From Ceriagrion tenellum (taxonomy: Eukaryota > Arthropoda > Insecta > Odonata > Coenagrionidae), in contig OY720639.1 of NCBI GenBank assembly GCA_963169105.1, positions 116,953,117-117,017,116 of the forward strand: a DNA stretch of 64,000 bases, written 5' to 3'. The position numbers were made by a program, and so were the translations under genes. This document shows, piece by piece, positions 21,431-34,559 of the stretch (position 1 is the stretch's first letter; each line of letters begins with the position of its first letter). Below the pieces are notes generated by a model, which did no database searches, was not told the DNA's origin, and worked only from the letters and a program-made list of their open reading frames with translations.

Positions 21431-24400
21431 GCAGCGCCTCGTCGTCGGCATGTTCATCCTTTCATTCCAAATTCCACCATTCGCCCTGTCAACCCGTCTT
21501 TTTATCGGTATTTGATTAAATGTTTTCGTTTTTTATAAGAGAGAGAGAGCCCGGATTCTTTACAAATACTTCCTTGTCACAGGTGAAGAAGTAGTCTCCT
21601 GTCGTCTAAATTATTTTGACGTTTCTCTCGGTGTATTAAAGGCATTTTATAATACGGTCAGAATTCGTTAAAGCGTCTTGAACCTTATGTTTAATTTATC
21701 GATGCTCTGGAATGATGCCTAAAAAGGCTTTACATTTGTATTTTATACAATTGGATGAAGCCAAAGGTACTTTGTCTTTCACTTGTCTTTTGAATATTTG
21801 TTATGAACCCCGAAAATTTTCGCTTTATTCCGATTGTCCCTGGGTGAAATAAATGGAAGAATGTTTTTGAACTTGGCTAAGATGTTAGGCATTTGAGAAA
21901 TGTATGTGAGTTATGGCGACTGGAACAAGAGGAGTCAAGGTGATAGCTCACGAGGTTTAATGGCCGAGGTAAGCGACGATGTTAATCATTTAAACCAATG
22001 ATTCACATCGCGGCTGCGTTTAATGGGTATGAAAGAGGAGTAGCTAAGCTTAAATGTAGTGAGTTAGGAGGCACAAGTTCCGATTGGAAGATGACATGAC
22101 TCACCTATAATATCCCGCTGAAATTAAACTACGATCAATTTTCCATATTTATGAAAGGCTACATTTGGTTAATTTTCAATCTCAGCAAATGAGGAAAAGT
22201 GTGATCGCAATAATGTCACCCACTCACAACATAAAACTTGTCTTTACCTTGTGGGAAATATAATGTATTTAACTGTAAAAATTAGGGGAAAAACAGAATG
22301 CAACGATTAGACGTTACTGGTAACGGTTTCCACTATTTTTCTTAACCCATAAGGAAGACTGAATCCTACGGCAATAGTTATTAATTTGACTGTCCTCCGT
22401 CAGCCTGTTATCTCATCCATCCAATTAGATTGGTTCGCGTCGTATAAATAAGCCGAGATTCAACCCACTCGTAACAAGATGCCTCTGAGTCACGTCTCCG
22501 TGGAAGGAGCCCTGAAGAGAAGGGGCGAGCAAAGGGGTTAATCACGCCTTTGTGGACTCACATTTCACAACGGCGAAGCTCGCAGGAAAAAAAAACGCGA
22601 AACGAAACGTAACTCCGCCTACGACGATAAAGTCGAGGGACATGATATGACGATTACAAGTGACAAATTAGACAGTTTCATGCGCAAAGAGTTCGCGTAT
22701 CCCTTGTAAGCGTATGATGAGTGAGGGTAGGCCTCACGAGATGAGAGCTCAGCTTGAGGAGAGCAGACGTTGTATCAGGCGTTCGGGTTGAAGGATTGTT
22801 CGCCGGGGAGGCGAGCACAGACGGTCGACCACGTAAGCATCGCAGCCGAGCGAGCCAGCAATCGCGCCTCGGAGAACAGAGCGTCATTGGTCACTCGTCG
22901 GAGCAGATGGTTGACTACCCAACCACCCTCTCCGCCTCTATATTTATATTGTGCCGCTTTCTGTTTACAAGGGGGTAATAAATAGCGCGACACCGTTTTT
23001 TTCGCCCAGCGTCTTGTCTCCACTTCGTCATTCCAGTCCGCTCCTCGTTAAGGGTTACTTCAGAAAGAAACAACTGGGTGTCGTTTAACTTGTTATAAGT
23101 GTCCCGATATATCACGATAGCCATGCATATCTTACTCCATTGTTGTAATTTAGAGGATTGACGAATAACGTACTAATCCTCACTGTCAAGTACCTTATTC
23201 GAATCAGAGAATCACCATTGTTTAAAATAACCCTTAGTTGAGAAGAGCAGAATTTCGTTACGTGATGGATGCCATTAATTTGCCCACACTTCATCGATCA
23301 GGTTCCAATCAAGTATTACGAAACGATGCGCGGACAATTATGGTACACATATTTTTTCCTTCAAACAGTCATGTAAGTAAAAATTTTTACCCTTTCCGTT
23401 TGCCATTCCAGTTTTGATGTAACATTGCGCAATAATCATCGATCGTTAAATATTTTGTACATTTGATGCAATAAAGTAGTTCGCGACGGGAGGTATACAC
23501 TGATCATCGTAAACTAGCCTTAATACGTCAATGAGAATATGTTGAGAAGATTGACTTTATGCAGTTCGTGCTACTATGAAAAATACATTATCTAGGGGAA
23601 TGGCATTCGAATGATTCCTCCGGACTCAATCTTCTGCTGATAATCCTTTGAACTCGAAGCGATTGATGTTCCTTCGGAATCGATTTAACAAAAAACCGTT
23701 TGATCGGACCATAGCCTGACAATTGTATATCACTTACTTGTCACATTTTCCCTCCAACCGCTCGAGTAAGCAGAGTTAAGTTGCTAAATTCGGGAAACGG
23801 CTCTCAATTCTAGTAAACGAATGCCTATCACGTCGGAGCGCGTCAGGCAGACTGTCCTAGCTGCGGCTCAAACCATTTCAAATGCGTTAATGACAATACG
23901 TGGATGGGAAAGAACATAGAAAGATTCTTGAACATCTCCAAGTGATGGATGATGCCTGCGGGCAAACAGGGCTCGACTTTGACGAATTAGTTCATCCTGC
24001 CATCCAGTGGACTTTTTACTCCAACGGTGGCGGTCAAGAAAGGGACGTCAGCACCAATAATGCCCTCCGAGCATCGTTGAGGTCACCACTTCCCCTCCTC
24101 CCCCTCTTTTGACGTTCCCAGAAGACCCTTTTGCATCCCTTTGTACTTACTTCCTCTCTTTTGGGTCAGTTTTTCATTTCAACGGACAAATTTCCACCAA
24201 CTGTGATCCTCCAACATATTTCTAGGTGCAGAAAAAAATACGTCCAGATGTAAAGCTTTCATATTACTAGAATCAAAGAACGGGCGGATTCGTAATCACC
24301 TCATATTCGACCGAGGCTTATTTGTTACAGAGATATTGCATAAGAATGAGGTTCATGTGGTATCCTCGTCTGTTTGATGTTATATATATATGTATCTACA

Positions 24401-24730
24401 AACCATAATAATATATGCGTCAGATAAATTAAAATTCCCGATATTTGTTCACTTAAGTAATTGATTCAATTAACGAGAGAACTCGCTCCTTATCAAATTA
24501 AAATCGCCATATTAATTCAAATGCTGCCATGGATGGATGAATAGCTATTAGTATCAGCTATGAACACTTCCAAACCATGACCATTTGGTATTATGTTAGC
24601 GTACGAAAGAGATCTTTATATTATCCTTTGATAAATAGAATCTAACTTGGAGCTGGAAATAGTATGTAGCCTGGAACTTACATAGAATTTTTAAAAATAA
24701 TTTGAGTAAATTCTTTGAACGTACGAACTT
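21431..24730. other. anonymous non-coding stretch with one TATA-like site
   Basis: TATAAATA at 22443-22450 lies in a modestly GC-richer segment (about 22440-23060), a layout that would suit a core promoter. There is no initiator, downstream ORF or other support, so it is only noted. The short open frames at 22754-23023 are on both strands and have no domain. The rest is AT-rich with no recognised repeat. Confidence 0.4.
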
Positions 24731-24734
24731 TTCC

Positions 24735-24850
24735 AGTCCCGGTGGGTAAAGTCTTCACTTGCGATTCCGAGGTTCGCGGGTTCAAGTCCAGAATGAGTGG
24801 ATTTTTCACCTCTCAGGTCATGAGTTTTGGAGTTCGTCCCTTTATACTTG
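24735..24850 (+). mobile_element. tRNA-derived SINE remnant
   Basis: A-box-like GGTGGGTAAAGTC (24741-24753) and B-box-like GCGGGTTCAAGTCCAG (24776-24791) sit close together, 22 bases apart. A tRNA-like fold is not complete. It lies 100-200 bases before another SINE head in the same orientation. Confidence 0.6.
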
Positions 24851-24954
24851 TTGAAACACCCAGTGTAAAATACCAAGAGGGCTATTTTCGGAATTTTGGC
24901 AATTAATAAACGTCATAAATCAAACGTAAACGAAGGACTCGAGCAAAAGTTGTG

Positions 24955-25095
24955 ACGCGCGCTTTGGTCAGGACTGTTACCGCACCACATCGAACGAAGA
25001 GTCGCGGGTTTGAATCCAGCCTTGTGCGCGGATGTTTTGCTTGCGTTAGTGTTATAGCTTTAGTTGGACCTTGCGACGAAGCCATGACATTCGAA
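24955..25095 (+). mobile_element. tRNA-derived SINE remnant
   Basis: A B-box-like GCGGGTTTGAATCCAGC lies at 25004-25020, following a region (from about 24960, CTTTGGTCAGGACTG) in the place of the A box and anticodon arm. Downstream sequence is unlike tRNA and may be the SINE body. The 103-codon frame through it is incidental. Confidence 0.55.
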
Positions 25096-25259
25096 GGACC
25101 ACCCAACCCACCCTATTCTACGATTGCGTTGAGGGAAGAGATGCTCAAGGAAGAACTACACTGTGGGAAGATCCCACTCCCCAAGCGCTCCCATAGTTCT
25201 CCAAATATTTCGTCAGGCCCTGTGTTATTCGGACGGGGGTCGTTAAGGGTCGGGAGACA

Positions 25260-25640
25260 TTAGGGGAGGTAAGACGGAGCGGGAGGGCCATTTGGGACCG
25301 GGGTCACGCCACGAAAGAGACGGACGGACGCTCCCTGCGGAGGGCGGTGGTCCCTATAGGGGCCGCGTGGTAGGTGCATATGAGTGTGGCATGCCTCTGC
25401 ATGCAGTGGGAGGGAGAGGGAGATGGGGGAAGGGGAGCGGTCTGGGAGAACAGGGATTGATGTGAAGTGACAGTGGGGAGTTAGTGGCGGAGGAAGCGTT
25501 CGTTAAAAGTGATGGGCCACGGGGTTAAGGGGAGCGGGAGCACGATGAGTTAGATGGAGATATTGTCTGTCTGGGAAATTATTCAGGGAGGAAGAAACTG
25601 GTATTTGTATAGAGCATGCTGCGAGGGAAGGAGGAAAGGG
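25260..25640. repeat. polypurine island
   Basis: G/A-rich + strand with GGAGGGAGAGGGAGATGGGG-type sequence near 25410-25430. It is low complexity with no unit length visible. Confidence 0.6.
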
Positions 25641-28010
25641 TACCAAAGCATTGATTTTTTTCCCCTCTTCTAGTACCTTCTATGCGGAGGCCATCCGAGT
25701 GGTGATTTACGAGGAGCATGTGCATATATTATTTTCACGGGGATGCTCACTATTATTCATATTTCTACCACGCGCATCATTCCAAATTGATTATGACGTG
25801 TCCGGATGGCACTCGTTGGAAACCAGTCGATTTTTATTTCCTCGGGCTCTGTCTTGCGGGGAAGATTTTTCTGTTTGGTTCAATTGGCTGCGAGGGAGGT
25901 GGTAACCATTGTTTTGTGAGCGGCGTGGCTAATCAGAGACATTTTTGAGGAGTCATACTGGGTCATCGGTAATGATGAAGCGATATTTTTATTAAATGAG
26001 ACTGTAGGTTACATAATTATACCTTATTCGGATGGCATTGGTGGTAAAATTATCATTTAAACAAATAAAGAAACGAAAGTTAGAACTTATTTCAAAAATT
26101 TTAATTCTGAAATTAGTTTGTGCAGATTGTAATTCGGTGCATTCATCGCTAGCTTTATTTGTTCTAAGTTAAGGTCGGTGTACTTTTGACTAAGCGTGCG
26201 GTTGAAGTAACTATGGAACCAAAGCTCCAACTCCGGCGTTTTCTATCTTTCACTATTGCTCAATGAAACTAGAGTTAAATTTGCTGGTTTTGGTCTTCTT
26301 TTTCACTATCATAATAGTAGGGTATTATTCACTATCATCAAAATAGGGTAGTATATAGGTAGTTCATTCGATTACGTCTCCAATATAGCAAGTCCTTTCT
26401 CCAATACATCCTAATTTTTTTAATGAGACACCATTAATACGTAGGAAAGGTCTCCAAGAAATTCCGTTTCGTAACCCACTGGCTGTATCGATTGTGTTGT
26501 TCGAGTTTGAGATTTATTTATTAATATCACTCATTGAACAGTCCCTACGGTCTTTAACTGAGAGGGATTTAGATATATTTAACTAGCAATGTCATGCACT
26601 TCAAAACGCCCTGCCCTGTGCGATGAAAAAGTCACTCAAGCTAGGAATGGAGTTCTCGTCACCAGGTGAGGGAGGCAAAGCGATTGATTGTCTACATATC
26701 CATCGGAAAACGTGGCGGACGATGATTTGTATACGTATAAGCTGCCTCTAGAAAAAAACATCAACATCGGGAATACAAACCATTCCCCTTTCCGTGCGCC
26801 GACTTATACGATACCTAGGCTTCCTAACTCTTGAGGCAACTCAGAAGGATTTCAGGGAATTAGCATGTGTCTTTACGGTCAAATAGCCATAATTAACTGG
26901 AAAATTTAACCTCTTCTATCCTGTCATCATTTCTCCCTGGAATTTTTTTATGGGTTTTTAAAACGGACCTTTAAGGGCATATATTATATAATATTCGTGA
27001 TAGCAAATACTAGTGAAACGAAAAATCGTATAAGATGAATCGCGCCGAGTTTAGAGAATACAGTACAACCGCTCGCATCGAAATCCAATGCGTTTTAGGC
27101 GCCCAAAATTTAACAACAGAATGCATCACATATGCCACCCAAGGAATGTTGGGTTAGGAATCAAGAATGGACCTGTAAGGGAAAAAATATAGAAAATGTC
27201 TACGGATTCTATTGCTACATATTTAGGCAGGAGTGAAATACCTAATTTAGATTCCCAGGACGATATTATATTCGACGGATTAAGCGAGTTATGGTGGTAT
27301 TCCCTTCCCCACTCATGTCCGTTCAAGTACCAACAAAATAATGAACCAAACTCGCTCATCGAACATTCCAACGCAGCCGTTCTCGTACCTATCGTCGGCC
27401 GTTGTTCGATGAGTTCTCCCACTCGAGCTCTAGGGAAGGGAAGCGTAGGCATCGCTGGGGTCAAAGACGGTATTTGAGGGCTCCTCTCATCTCTCCAAGC
27501 CACTACTACTCCCTCCCTCGCCCGTCTTCTGCTTGGCTTAACCCTGTGTCTTCTCCACCTCCTTTTGTGTTTTTCTGTCCCTTCGGCCCTTCCGTCCGAA
27601 CCTCTCTCCGCAGGGACGCCCTTCGCCGCTCAGGTGTTCGGCACAACGCGAGTAGTGGGTGCATTCAAATGTCGTCCCCGGGGTTGAGGTGGTGCCCGTC
27701 TGTCTCCCTCGGCAGGCCCGCGGTCTTCCTCGCACCGGACTCGGCCTTGTCTCCCTGACAACCTCCCACGCCCTCGTTTCCGGAGTCTGCTTCCTCCGGC
27801 GTCTCCCCAGCCTCGTCTTGAGAGCCATTGGACAACCGAAATTCTTATCACTTCCCCAGGGTGTGGGACCCACGCATATGTCTGTAAAAGCCGTTTACAC
27901 TTAACGAAACCGCGTAACTTATTAAAGCGTTTCAGGCATAAATCGGTGGAAATGTTCGGTCCCCATAAAAAAAAGAATAAAACTGAATTTTCTCATACAT
28001 TTAAATTACA
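25641..28010. other. non-coding stretch with a GC-rich segment at 27480-27870
   Basis: Mostly ordinary to AT-rich DNA. About 27480-27870 is GC- and CpG-rich and stays open in several frames on both strands (118 and 111 codons). The encoded sequences are Arg/Pro/Ser/Gly-rich with no domain, so an exon or CpG-rich promoter is possible but unsupported. Confidence 0.4.
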
Positions 28011-28012
28011 CC

Positions 28013-28045
28013 GACCATGGTTTCAGCACATTGTGGCATCTTCAA
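28013..28045 (-). ncRNA. degenerate hammerhead-ribozyme-like motif
   Basis: The minus strand reads UUGAAGA (28045 down to 28039; C3 replaced by U), an extra U, an imperfect stem II built on GCCAC and GUGCU, GAAA (28024-28021), palindromic CCATGG (28020-28015), then UC. The palindrome followed by UC is the family signature, but the C3 change and lack of stem I pairing predict an inactive copy. Confidence 0.55.
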
Positions 28046-30750
28046 ACCGACCAATCAAAGTAATTTGCTATAATATTTAAGATGGCCAACGGTATACTTT
28101 TCATCTACTGTGCAGTGTGTCCAAGAATTAGTTTTATTATTCATGATTTAAGTCCGCTTAGGTGTAAAAATATTTATTGGTCGGTAGAAGTCTCTTTTCA
28201 AGAGATGCGACTCAATCCCAACTGCTGTATATTATATCGCTTCCCAGTGCTTCCTCACCCAACTTCTTTCTTATTTTTCGACCTCTTCTCATTTAATACA
28301 AAATTTCTAACGTTCTCGTCCAAATCTCTCTCACAAAACCTTCCGAATCGGTCTTCTGTATCGCATAATCCTCATATAATTTGCTCCAATAATCCACAGT
28401 ACCTCCCCTTAATTTCCTCGCGCAACTTTCTCACTTACTTCTTACTCGACCCGTCTAAACAAGTAAGCTTGCCTCGTGTCGAAATGAACTTGGGTTACTC
28501 TTTGTGAGATAATTTTTCATGATCTGCTGAGGTCTTTCCCCCACTTCAATCTTGACGTACACTGAACATCCTTGCTAGCATAGCGCTCCTACCTTTATAT
28601 TTGATAATTAAGTAATGTAAGTTCTCAAATCCAGAAAACATTGATCAATTGATGAATAATTGTCTAATAGAAGTATTCTTTTTTATTAATGAATAATACC
28701 ATAGATACATAGTCACTACCTTGCCTCCTATCCCTGATTTTATTACCAAAATAAGTAGGTGGCTCGTCATGCAAAGTGCATGATTATTGTTTATGATTGT
28801 ATGACTAACTAAGATGAATAAGTTACCTTAAACACAGGATCTTAAGATGATAGGAGAAAGAGCCTTCTTCATAATAAAATGCCACTCGACGAGCAGATAA
28901 AAAAACTGTAAGGTGGCATAATGAGGCGTCCTCTTGTGTTTTTACTCATCTATTTGCAGTAATTGACACCTGGGAAAAATCTGTTTTGAGTATTACGTTG
29001 TTATCTACGGTGCCTGCGCCAATAGACTTGAGTTATAATAGCGGCTTTCCGGTCCTTTCAGAGAGCGGGAGACTCATTAGGTGTATTTGGGATTCCTCGT
29101 GAAGGCTTATTTCGTATTTTTCCTCGCATGAGGTTACATAGCAATTACGTTTTAAGCCTGAGTTCACGGCTGAATTTTCATGGGCGACCCTTTCAGGCCG
29201 GAGGAAACTTCCCATTTAATTCCGCTCTGCCAGACTTAATAGGATCGTATATTCCTCACGTTGCACCTCACCTCTTGATTAGCCTATCCACCGTACACCA
29301 GAGGCGGGAAGAGCTTAAAGGGGACGGGAGAAAGAAGAGGGGGAAGTGGGGAAAAGGTAATAATATTTTCGTGGGTCTCCAATGCATTCGACATCGCTAT
29401 AAAGGTTTTTAATGATCCTATAAACATGTTTCTAAAGCGACAGTTTTACAACGTGCATCGTAACTTGCGAGTGTAAGCGCACAAGAAGAAGGAGGAGAAG
29501 AAACAAGAAGAGCGAGCGCGCGCTGAAAAAAAATAGACGATCGGAATCGCGCGTGTATACAGCCGAAACTACTTCTAGCGAATCGCCGAATAAATCACAG
29601 CTCTCAAAAAGACGTCCGGCCAAAGGTGGTGACTGCGAAAAGGAAACTGGTGGAGTATTTCCGGCCCATAACGCAAGGGGGAGGTTTTTTTGGGAGTTTC
29701 CTCCCTCCCGCCCTCACACTCCACGAGATCCTGAGCTTTAACCTTAAACCGCCCCGACCTCCCCTATGTGTCTCAGTCGTCTTCGCATCCTCTTTCGAAG
29801 GAGTCGGGAAGAGAAAAAAAAGACTTAAGAAAAGGATCATCGCGGCACCTCCAAATTTTACCTTCTATCCACAGTCTTTCCATCTGTGGCATTGCCATTG
29901 AGGTAGCTGGAGAGGGTATGACGTTACATGGGCGTCACTACCGTCTACCATGTACGCTATCTCCTCTTCCTTTAAAAATGGCATGCTTGCAGGTGAGGGC
30001 TGCTTACATGCTGAACGCTTTGACTTTGTTTTATTTATCCTGGGGAGAATGAGGCCTTATGGCCCCCTCTTCCCCCGCCCCAGGGCTCTATTAGAGTTTT
30101 TTTTTCATTTAAAAGGCATTGGCACGCAGGCCGGCTTTTCTTTTTTGTTAAAATATACGATTACAAAGCTGATGTTATAATTGTTGCCTTCATCCCAAGT
30201 CATCTGATGAGGCTGACATTATGGCCGGTGTTCTGTCCGGTGGTCAGTTAATGACGCATAATGCCCTTATGCTGTCAAAGTATTGTAAAAGAGAACATTA
30301 TTAAAAATACAATATTGAAAAGATGGCAGCTGCCATTGGCTGTCTTAGTAAATGCGAGGTGAGACAATTTACTAAACAGGCCTTTTTGAAGATGTGTTAC
30401 TCTTACAGCTTGTTTCAAAGTTATTTTGATGAGTAATTTTGATTGCAGACAGTTTAATTCTTTAATTTTGGGCTCAGCTGTCGAAATGCTGTAGTGGTTG
30501 AAAAAAATCTTTCAATAGCGAGAAAATAAGCATTTGATTTTCGTTCTTTTTTATCCGTCGCACGACTTTTTCTCTGATCATGATGTAAACATTTAAAAAG
30601 TGGTTGTAGTAGGTTGCTTATACACTATTTATGAGCATGGAAACCCAATTAATTAATGATCAGCCACCGATGCCGAGTCTCACGTGAAACAAAGCTATCG
30701 ATGAGTTTTAATCCACATATTTAATAATTAGATAAAAGATAAAATTAAAT
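28046..30750. other. anonymous non-coding stretch
   Basis: Ordinary composition. Overlapping open frames on both strands around 29430-30180 have no domain. A CUGAUGAG-like box near 30195 was examined and rejected as a ribozyme because GAAA is missing. Confidence 0.5.
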
Positions 30751-30756
30751 TAACAC

Positions 30757-30816
30757 AGGAGTATACAAAGGAAATATAAAAAGGAGTATACAATTAAAAA
30801 ACAGGAGTATACAAAG
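30757..30816. repeat. three short direct repeats
   Basis: AGGAGTATACAA recurs at 30757, 30782 and 30803, with AG following in the first and third copies. The spacing is 25 then 21 bases within A-rich sequence. It could be a small slippage array; nothing else marks it as functional. Confidence 0.7.
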
Positions 30817-32815
30817 TTAGTTTTATTTAATCTACTATGAATAACTTCCACAAAGTCAAGCCTGGAACCATTTCCTTTGTTTAATCCACATACTGAGCGG
30901 TTAAATAAGAATCACCATTGCAGCTTGTGAACCTCTCCCGTGTTACATGTTGGGGTATTAGCCCACCATAAGAAGCGTCTTCTCTACGTATCTGTATGGT
31001 CCTGACCCACCATCCGTTGGTCGTCTCGGTCCTCCTTGTGAGTGGCAAAACGAAGAAAGCAGTCGGAAATGGCTGTTCACGACTCCTCCAAACTCTACCT
31101 CCACCTCAGTCTTTTCCCCCACGGTTATTACTCATTTCGTCCATTCTCCCCACTTCTCTTAGCGCTCTTTAGTTCCCTCCCTCCCTTCCTTCCTCCTCCC
31201 ACCTCTTTCCCAACTCATTCTCACTCTGCCTCAAGGGTCCAAAAGCTCGGAATCCGCGGTCCGGACCTGAAAGGACTCCTTCAGGTGTAAACTACCCAAC
31301 TCTGCTCCCCCGCCTCTCCTCACCCCACCCGTCACTTCCTTTACGACACCCCCCCCTTCCCCTCTTCCCTTCACCAATCTTTCCTCCTTTATTTTTTCAA
31401 GATATCTTTCAGTGGTGCGTCACACGCGCTGGAAAAGACATTTCTCAAGAATAAGTCGGCCGAAAAATTTCAAACCCCCCTCCTCAACCTCTTCGAACGC
31501 ACACGGCTCGTCCAAAAATCATTTCACCGTGGATTCCTGTCGTCCATCCGCGTGGTTCTTGTTGCATCTCTCCTCTTTCCTCCATCGGCTTGCTATCCGG
31601 TAAACGGTGCATTTTTTCACTACCACAGTCCATGGGTTAGGAGACTTTAAAACCTCCCCTTACTCATCCTCCTGCTTATTGCTTGACTGACTTGTCCCTC
31701 ATTTTAGAGGCGAGGGACATTGTCCTTAACAAAAACGGTCCTCTTTCAAAGCTATCACAACATCTTTCGCAGGTGTTCGAGTCTAGGGGTGGGGGGTGGG
31801 GTAGCTTTCCTCCCCCTTTTCAGCGTTCTTCTTCCTTCTCCTAGCTAGCCCTTCAAGTTAGAGGCATCTTTCAGTCCTGAACCGAGTCGCTTTCGCCAAA
31901 GTAGGCGTTCCCTATCGAGTGCAGAATCACAGATGTGGAATGCGCCACGCAGATAGTGCACCGGTGCAATGCTGCCTCAAGGGATCCTAACCGCCTCGCC
32001 CTATCTGCCCTCGCACGTGGGGTTTCATTACTCCCGCCGCGATCAGGAGATGTGGAGGCCGATGCTTCGCATTACTTCCTGGGGACGCCTCGGCGCTCCC
32101 CGCCATTCATCCGTTCTTGCCATGCATCACTCGGTGATAATAGGCCTTTAAAAATAATTTTGAATTCGGAACGATAAGTTTGCCCCCGAGACACGCCCGA
32201 GCCAATGGCCAGGTTTGGGTTCCATTCTGTCATCCCTTGAGGTCATTCTGATACAAAATATTCAGCGAACTACTGGGATCCAATTTAACTTTGCCCTTTT
32301 CCCTTGCGCTACACAACTCAGATATAAATATCGTGACACACTACAAGGTCCACTTTTTTGAGGATTAATCGATCAATTTCTCAGTCTCGATTAATTTTTG
32401 TAGAAATATCTGCAGCTATCGTATTTACTTCAAACTGAGGTAAATTGATTTTGACTATTACTCGAGAGAAATAGGAAAGAAGTTTTATTTTTTAGTGGAT
32501 ATGTTGAGTAGATTATTCAGAAATTCTATACGTATTAAATTATGGTAAGAAGCTTTGAGCGTCTGCTATCATATACCACAAATCAGCTGGGAGTTGCTAA
32601 AAAAGTCAATAAATTAGTCATTACTATATAAAGCCTTTCTCGCGGCGCTGTGTTTTGCATTTTGTCATCATCTTTTGTGCTCCGTAGAATAATTAATTAG
32701 CCCATTGAGGTTCGTACCTCAAATTTCCCCGATCGCAATGAATTTTTCTCAAGTTTCCTCGGTAAGTGTGAAGTCTTCTCGTGTTCAGCTCCCTTCTAGG
32801 CTTACCACGTTTCCG
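30817..32815. other. non-coding stretch with pyrimidine-rich segments
   Basis: Roughly 31110-31400 and 31630-31850 are C/T-rich, producing several Pro/Ser/Leu open frames. The rest is ordinary. No gene or repeat family was recognised. Confidence 0.5.
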
Positions 32816-32818
32816 ACG

Positions 32819-32843
32819 TTTCAACGAGCAACTAACTCATCAT
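32819..32843 (-). ncRNA. decayed ribozyme-like motif
   Basis: Minus strand AUGAUGA (32843-32837) precedes GAAA (32822-32819) and then CGUC. GAAACGUC is a hammerhead-type end, but C3 is changed and no stem II helix can be drawn. It is kept only as a possible relic of the family. Confidence 0.3.
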
Positions 32844-32849
32844 TATAAG

Positions 32850-33780
32850 GACAAAACTGAGCGGTCCATGCGCCAACTATAGAAAGCCTGATCCGGTACC
32901 ATACTACAGAAGACTTCAATTATGTCACCTACCACGGTAGCCTAAGGCCTAATTAGGTAAAATTACGTATTTTTTTGATGATGTTCCTGTATTAATAAGA
33001 AATTCACCCAAATTTTGGAAGAGCTTCAACCATTAATTGATTCCAATGATCTCGTAAATTACCAATTGGTTGACATCTTTTGTGAGCACAATAAATACTC
33101 TTGTGAATTTTGCTTAGTTATTTCATTAACTGAGTCTGGAGGAGATGCCAGTGGTTCCGTCGGTCGTGAGTTTGGAGGACATCATCTCTGTGCAGCTTTC
33201 CTCCCACCCAACTGCTTGTCCTGTCTCGGGGGAGGAAGAAATTCACATCCACTTCGACACCTTCTCCCCTGGAAACTCAGTCTCCCTTTTCAACCGCCGC
33301 GTTTTCCTCAATAGGCTTAAAAGGAGCTGGAATGACGGCTTGTGGGTGGATGGCCGTGAGGGTGGGTCTCTTTTAAGCCGACAGACATTCGTGGGCCTGA
33401 AGAGAGTCGGGTCGGGGTTGCCCAGCTTTAGAGCGGAGAAGTAGATGACCGGGGAAGAGGTGAGGAAGGAAGCTGTGTGTGGATGTTCTTGTGTGTGGCG
33501 AAAGAAAGGAGTTTTTGAGAATGGCGAAGGGGAAAAACTCTCGGGATACCTGCTAAACAGCGCCTCCCAGTGTTACATATCCAAGTTATCTCACAATTTA
33601 ATCACAATCCTTGGCCCGAATTTAGAAATCCTGGGTATAAACTTAGCCTGATACTCTCCCACAGCTTATTTTTTCATATCAGTCAGCCGTCAGTCTAAAA
33701 TACTTATCAAATCCTTAAGTATTCGTCAGAATCTCAATAAAGTTAGCCAGGCTATCAAAATAGGTAGGGAAAAACCCTGA
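32850..33780. other. anonymous non-coding stretch
   Basis: Two overlapping + strand frames at 33015-33444 (99 codons each) have no recognisable domain. Nothing else was identified. Confidence 0.45.
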
Positions 33781-33789
33781 GAGATGATG

Positions 33790-33885
33790 GGGTTCGATCG
33801 GGATTTCTCTGTAAACTGTCACTGCCGATATTATGATCTGCGCTGGGTCGGAAGCCAGCACCTTGACGCCACACTTACCCGATCT
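33790..33885 (-). mobile_element. SINE head fragment
   Basis: Minus strand GATCGGGTAAGTGTGGCGTC (from about 33884) followed by GGTGCTGGC resembles the head of the SINE at 2950-3235 (GATCGGGTTGGTGTGGTGGC, then GTACTGGC). The B box at the expected place is eroded. A GGGGTTCGATCGGGA at 33790-33804 on the + strand is a coincidental or inverted piece. Confidence 0.5.
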
Positions 33886-34080
33886 ATCTGTTGACTTAAT
33901 GCCATACGAGGTAGAGACAATCAAGAAGGTCACCTGTTTTTTCCTCGAAGCCGTTCTACATTTGTTAGTTTTACGAATGCGTTCTTACAATATTATTCTC
34001 CTCCTTATTTCTTAATGTAGCGTTGTTTGGTTCCGGAACTTGACGGAACGGAGAATCGGAGAGAGAATTGGCAACAGTCG

Positions 34081-34352
34081 TTCGAAAGTTTCGTGTTAAG
34101 GAGTATGAAGAAAGTGCGGTGGACGGAAAGAAAGAAAAACGAGGAGGTGTTTGGTATGGTTGTTGATGAAAAAAATTCTTGAGAGAGTTAGGAGACGGCA
34201 GAGTAGATACGGTTGGAACAGCTACTTAATGGGAGGCGAATTGGCGCTGAAGGCCTTGATTGAGGAGAGGATGTAGGGAAAAGAAAAAGGCACAAGTCTT
34301 TTCGGACAAGATGATGATAGGTAGGACGTATGCTGAGACGAAGAAAGGAAAC
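34081..34352 (+). pseudogene. C-terminal part of a LINE reverse transcriptase ORF, broken
   Basis: Frame 1 from 34081 reads FESFVLRSMKKVRWTERKKN, then EEVFGMVVDEKNS and a stop at 34180. Frame 2 from 34166 reads MKKILERVRRRQSRYGWN, later LALKALIEERM, then an in-frame stop at 34274-34276. Frame 3 from 34305 reads DKMMIGRTYAETKKGN. Together they follow the order R-M-x-K-I-x-W, T-NEEV, R-R-x-W-GH-like, ALK-x-IEGR-M and RTYAE-x-K seen near the C-terminus of LINE ORFs in insect genomes, after the catalytic palm. At least two frameshifts and one stop make it inactive. It resembles the tail at 17112 in type but not in sequence. Confidence 0.75.
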
Positions 34353-34559
34353 GTATCTGGAAATGGGGGCTTTTGCTTCCTTAAATATAGAGATTTTTAT
34401 TGTCTTTTATTCATTCGAACCTAACTCAATCAGTAGACTAATAATAATATTGCAATACCCTTATCATAATAGTGAGTCAATATTTTGGTCTCTTTTCTCT
34501 CTGGACTTGCGCAATATTCTCATACATTTTACCCTGACGATCACTCGCTAAGAGAGACA

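Noticed and set aside
22443..22450. TATAAATA as a promoter
   Set aside because: TATA-like words are frequent in AT-rich DNA and no initiator, downstream element or gene supports it.
23900..24112. 70-codon frame beginning MDGKEHRKILEHLQ
   Set aside because: It looks protein-like at its start but matches no family I recognise, is short, and ends in a low-complexity Leu/Pro tail.
30195..30240. CTGATGAGGCTGACATTATGGCC resembling a hammerhead core and stem II, described here only by its order of parts
   Set aside because: The GAAA box and a stem III are missing after the hairpin, so at most it is a remote relic.
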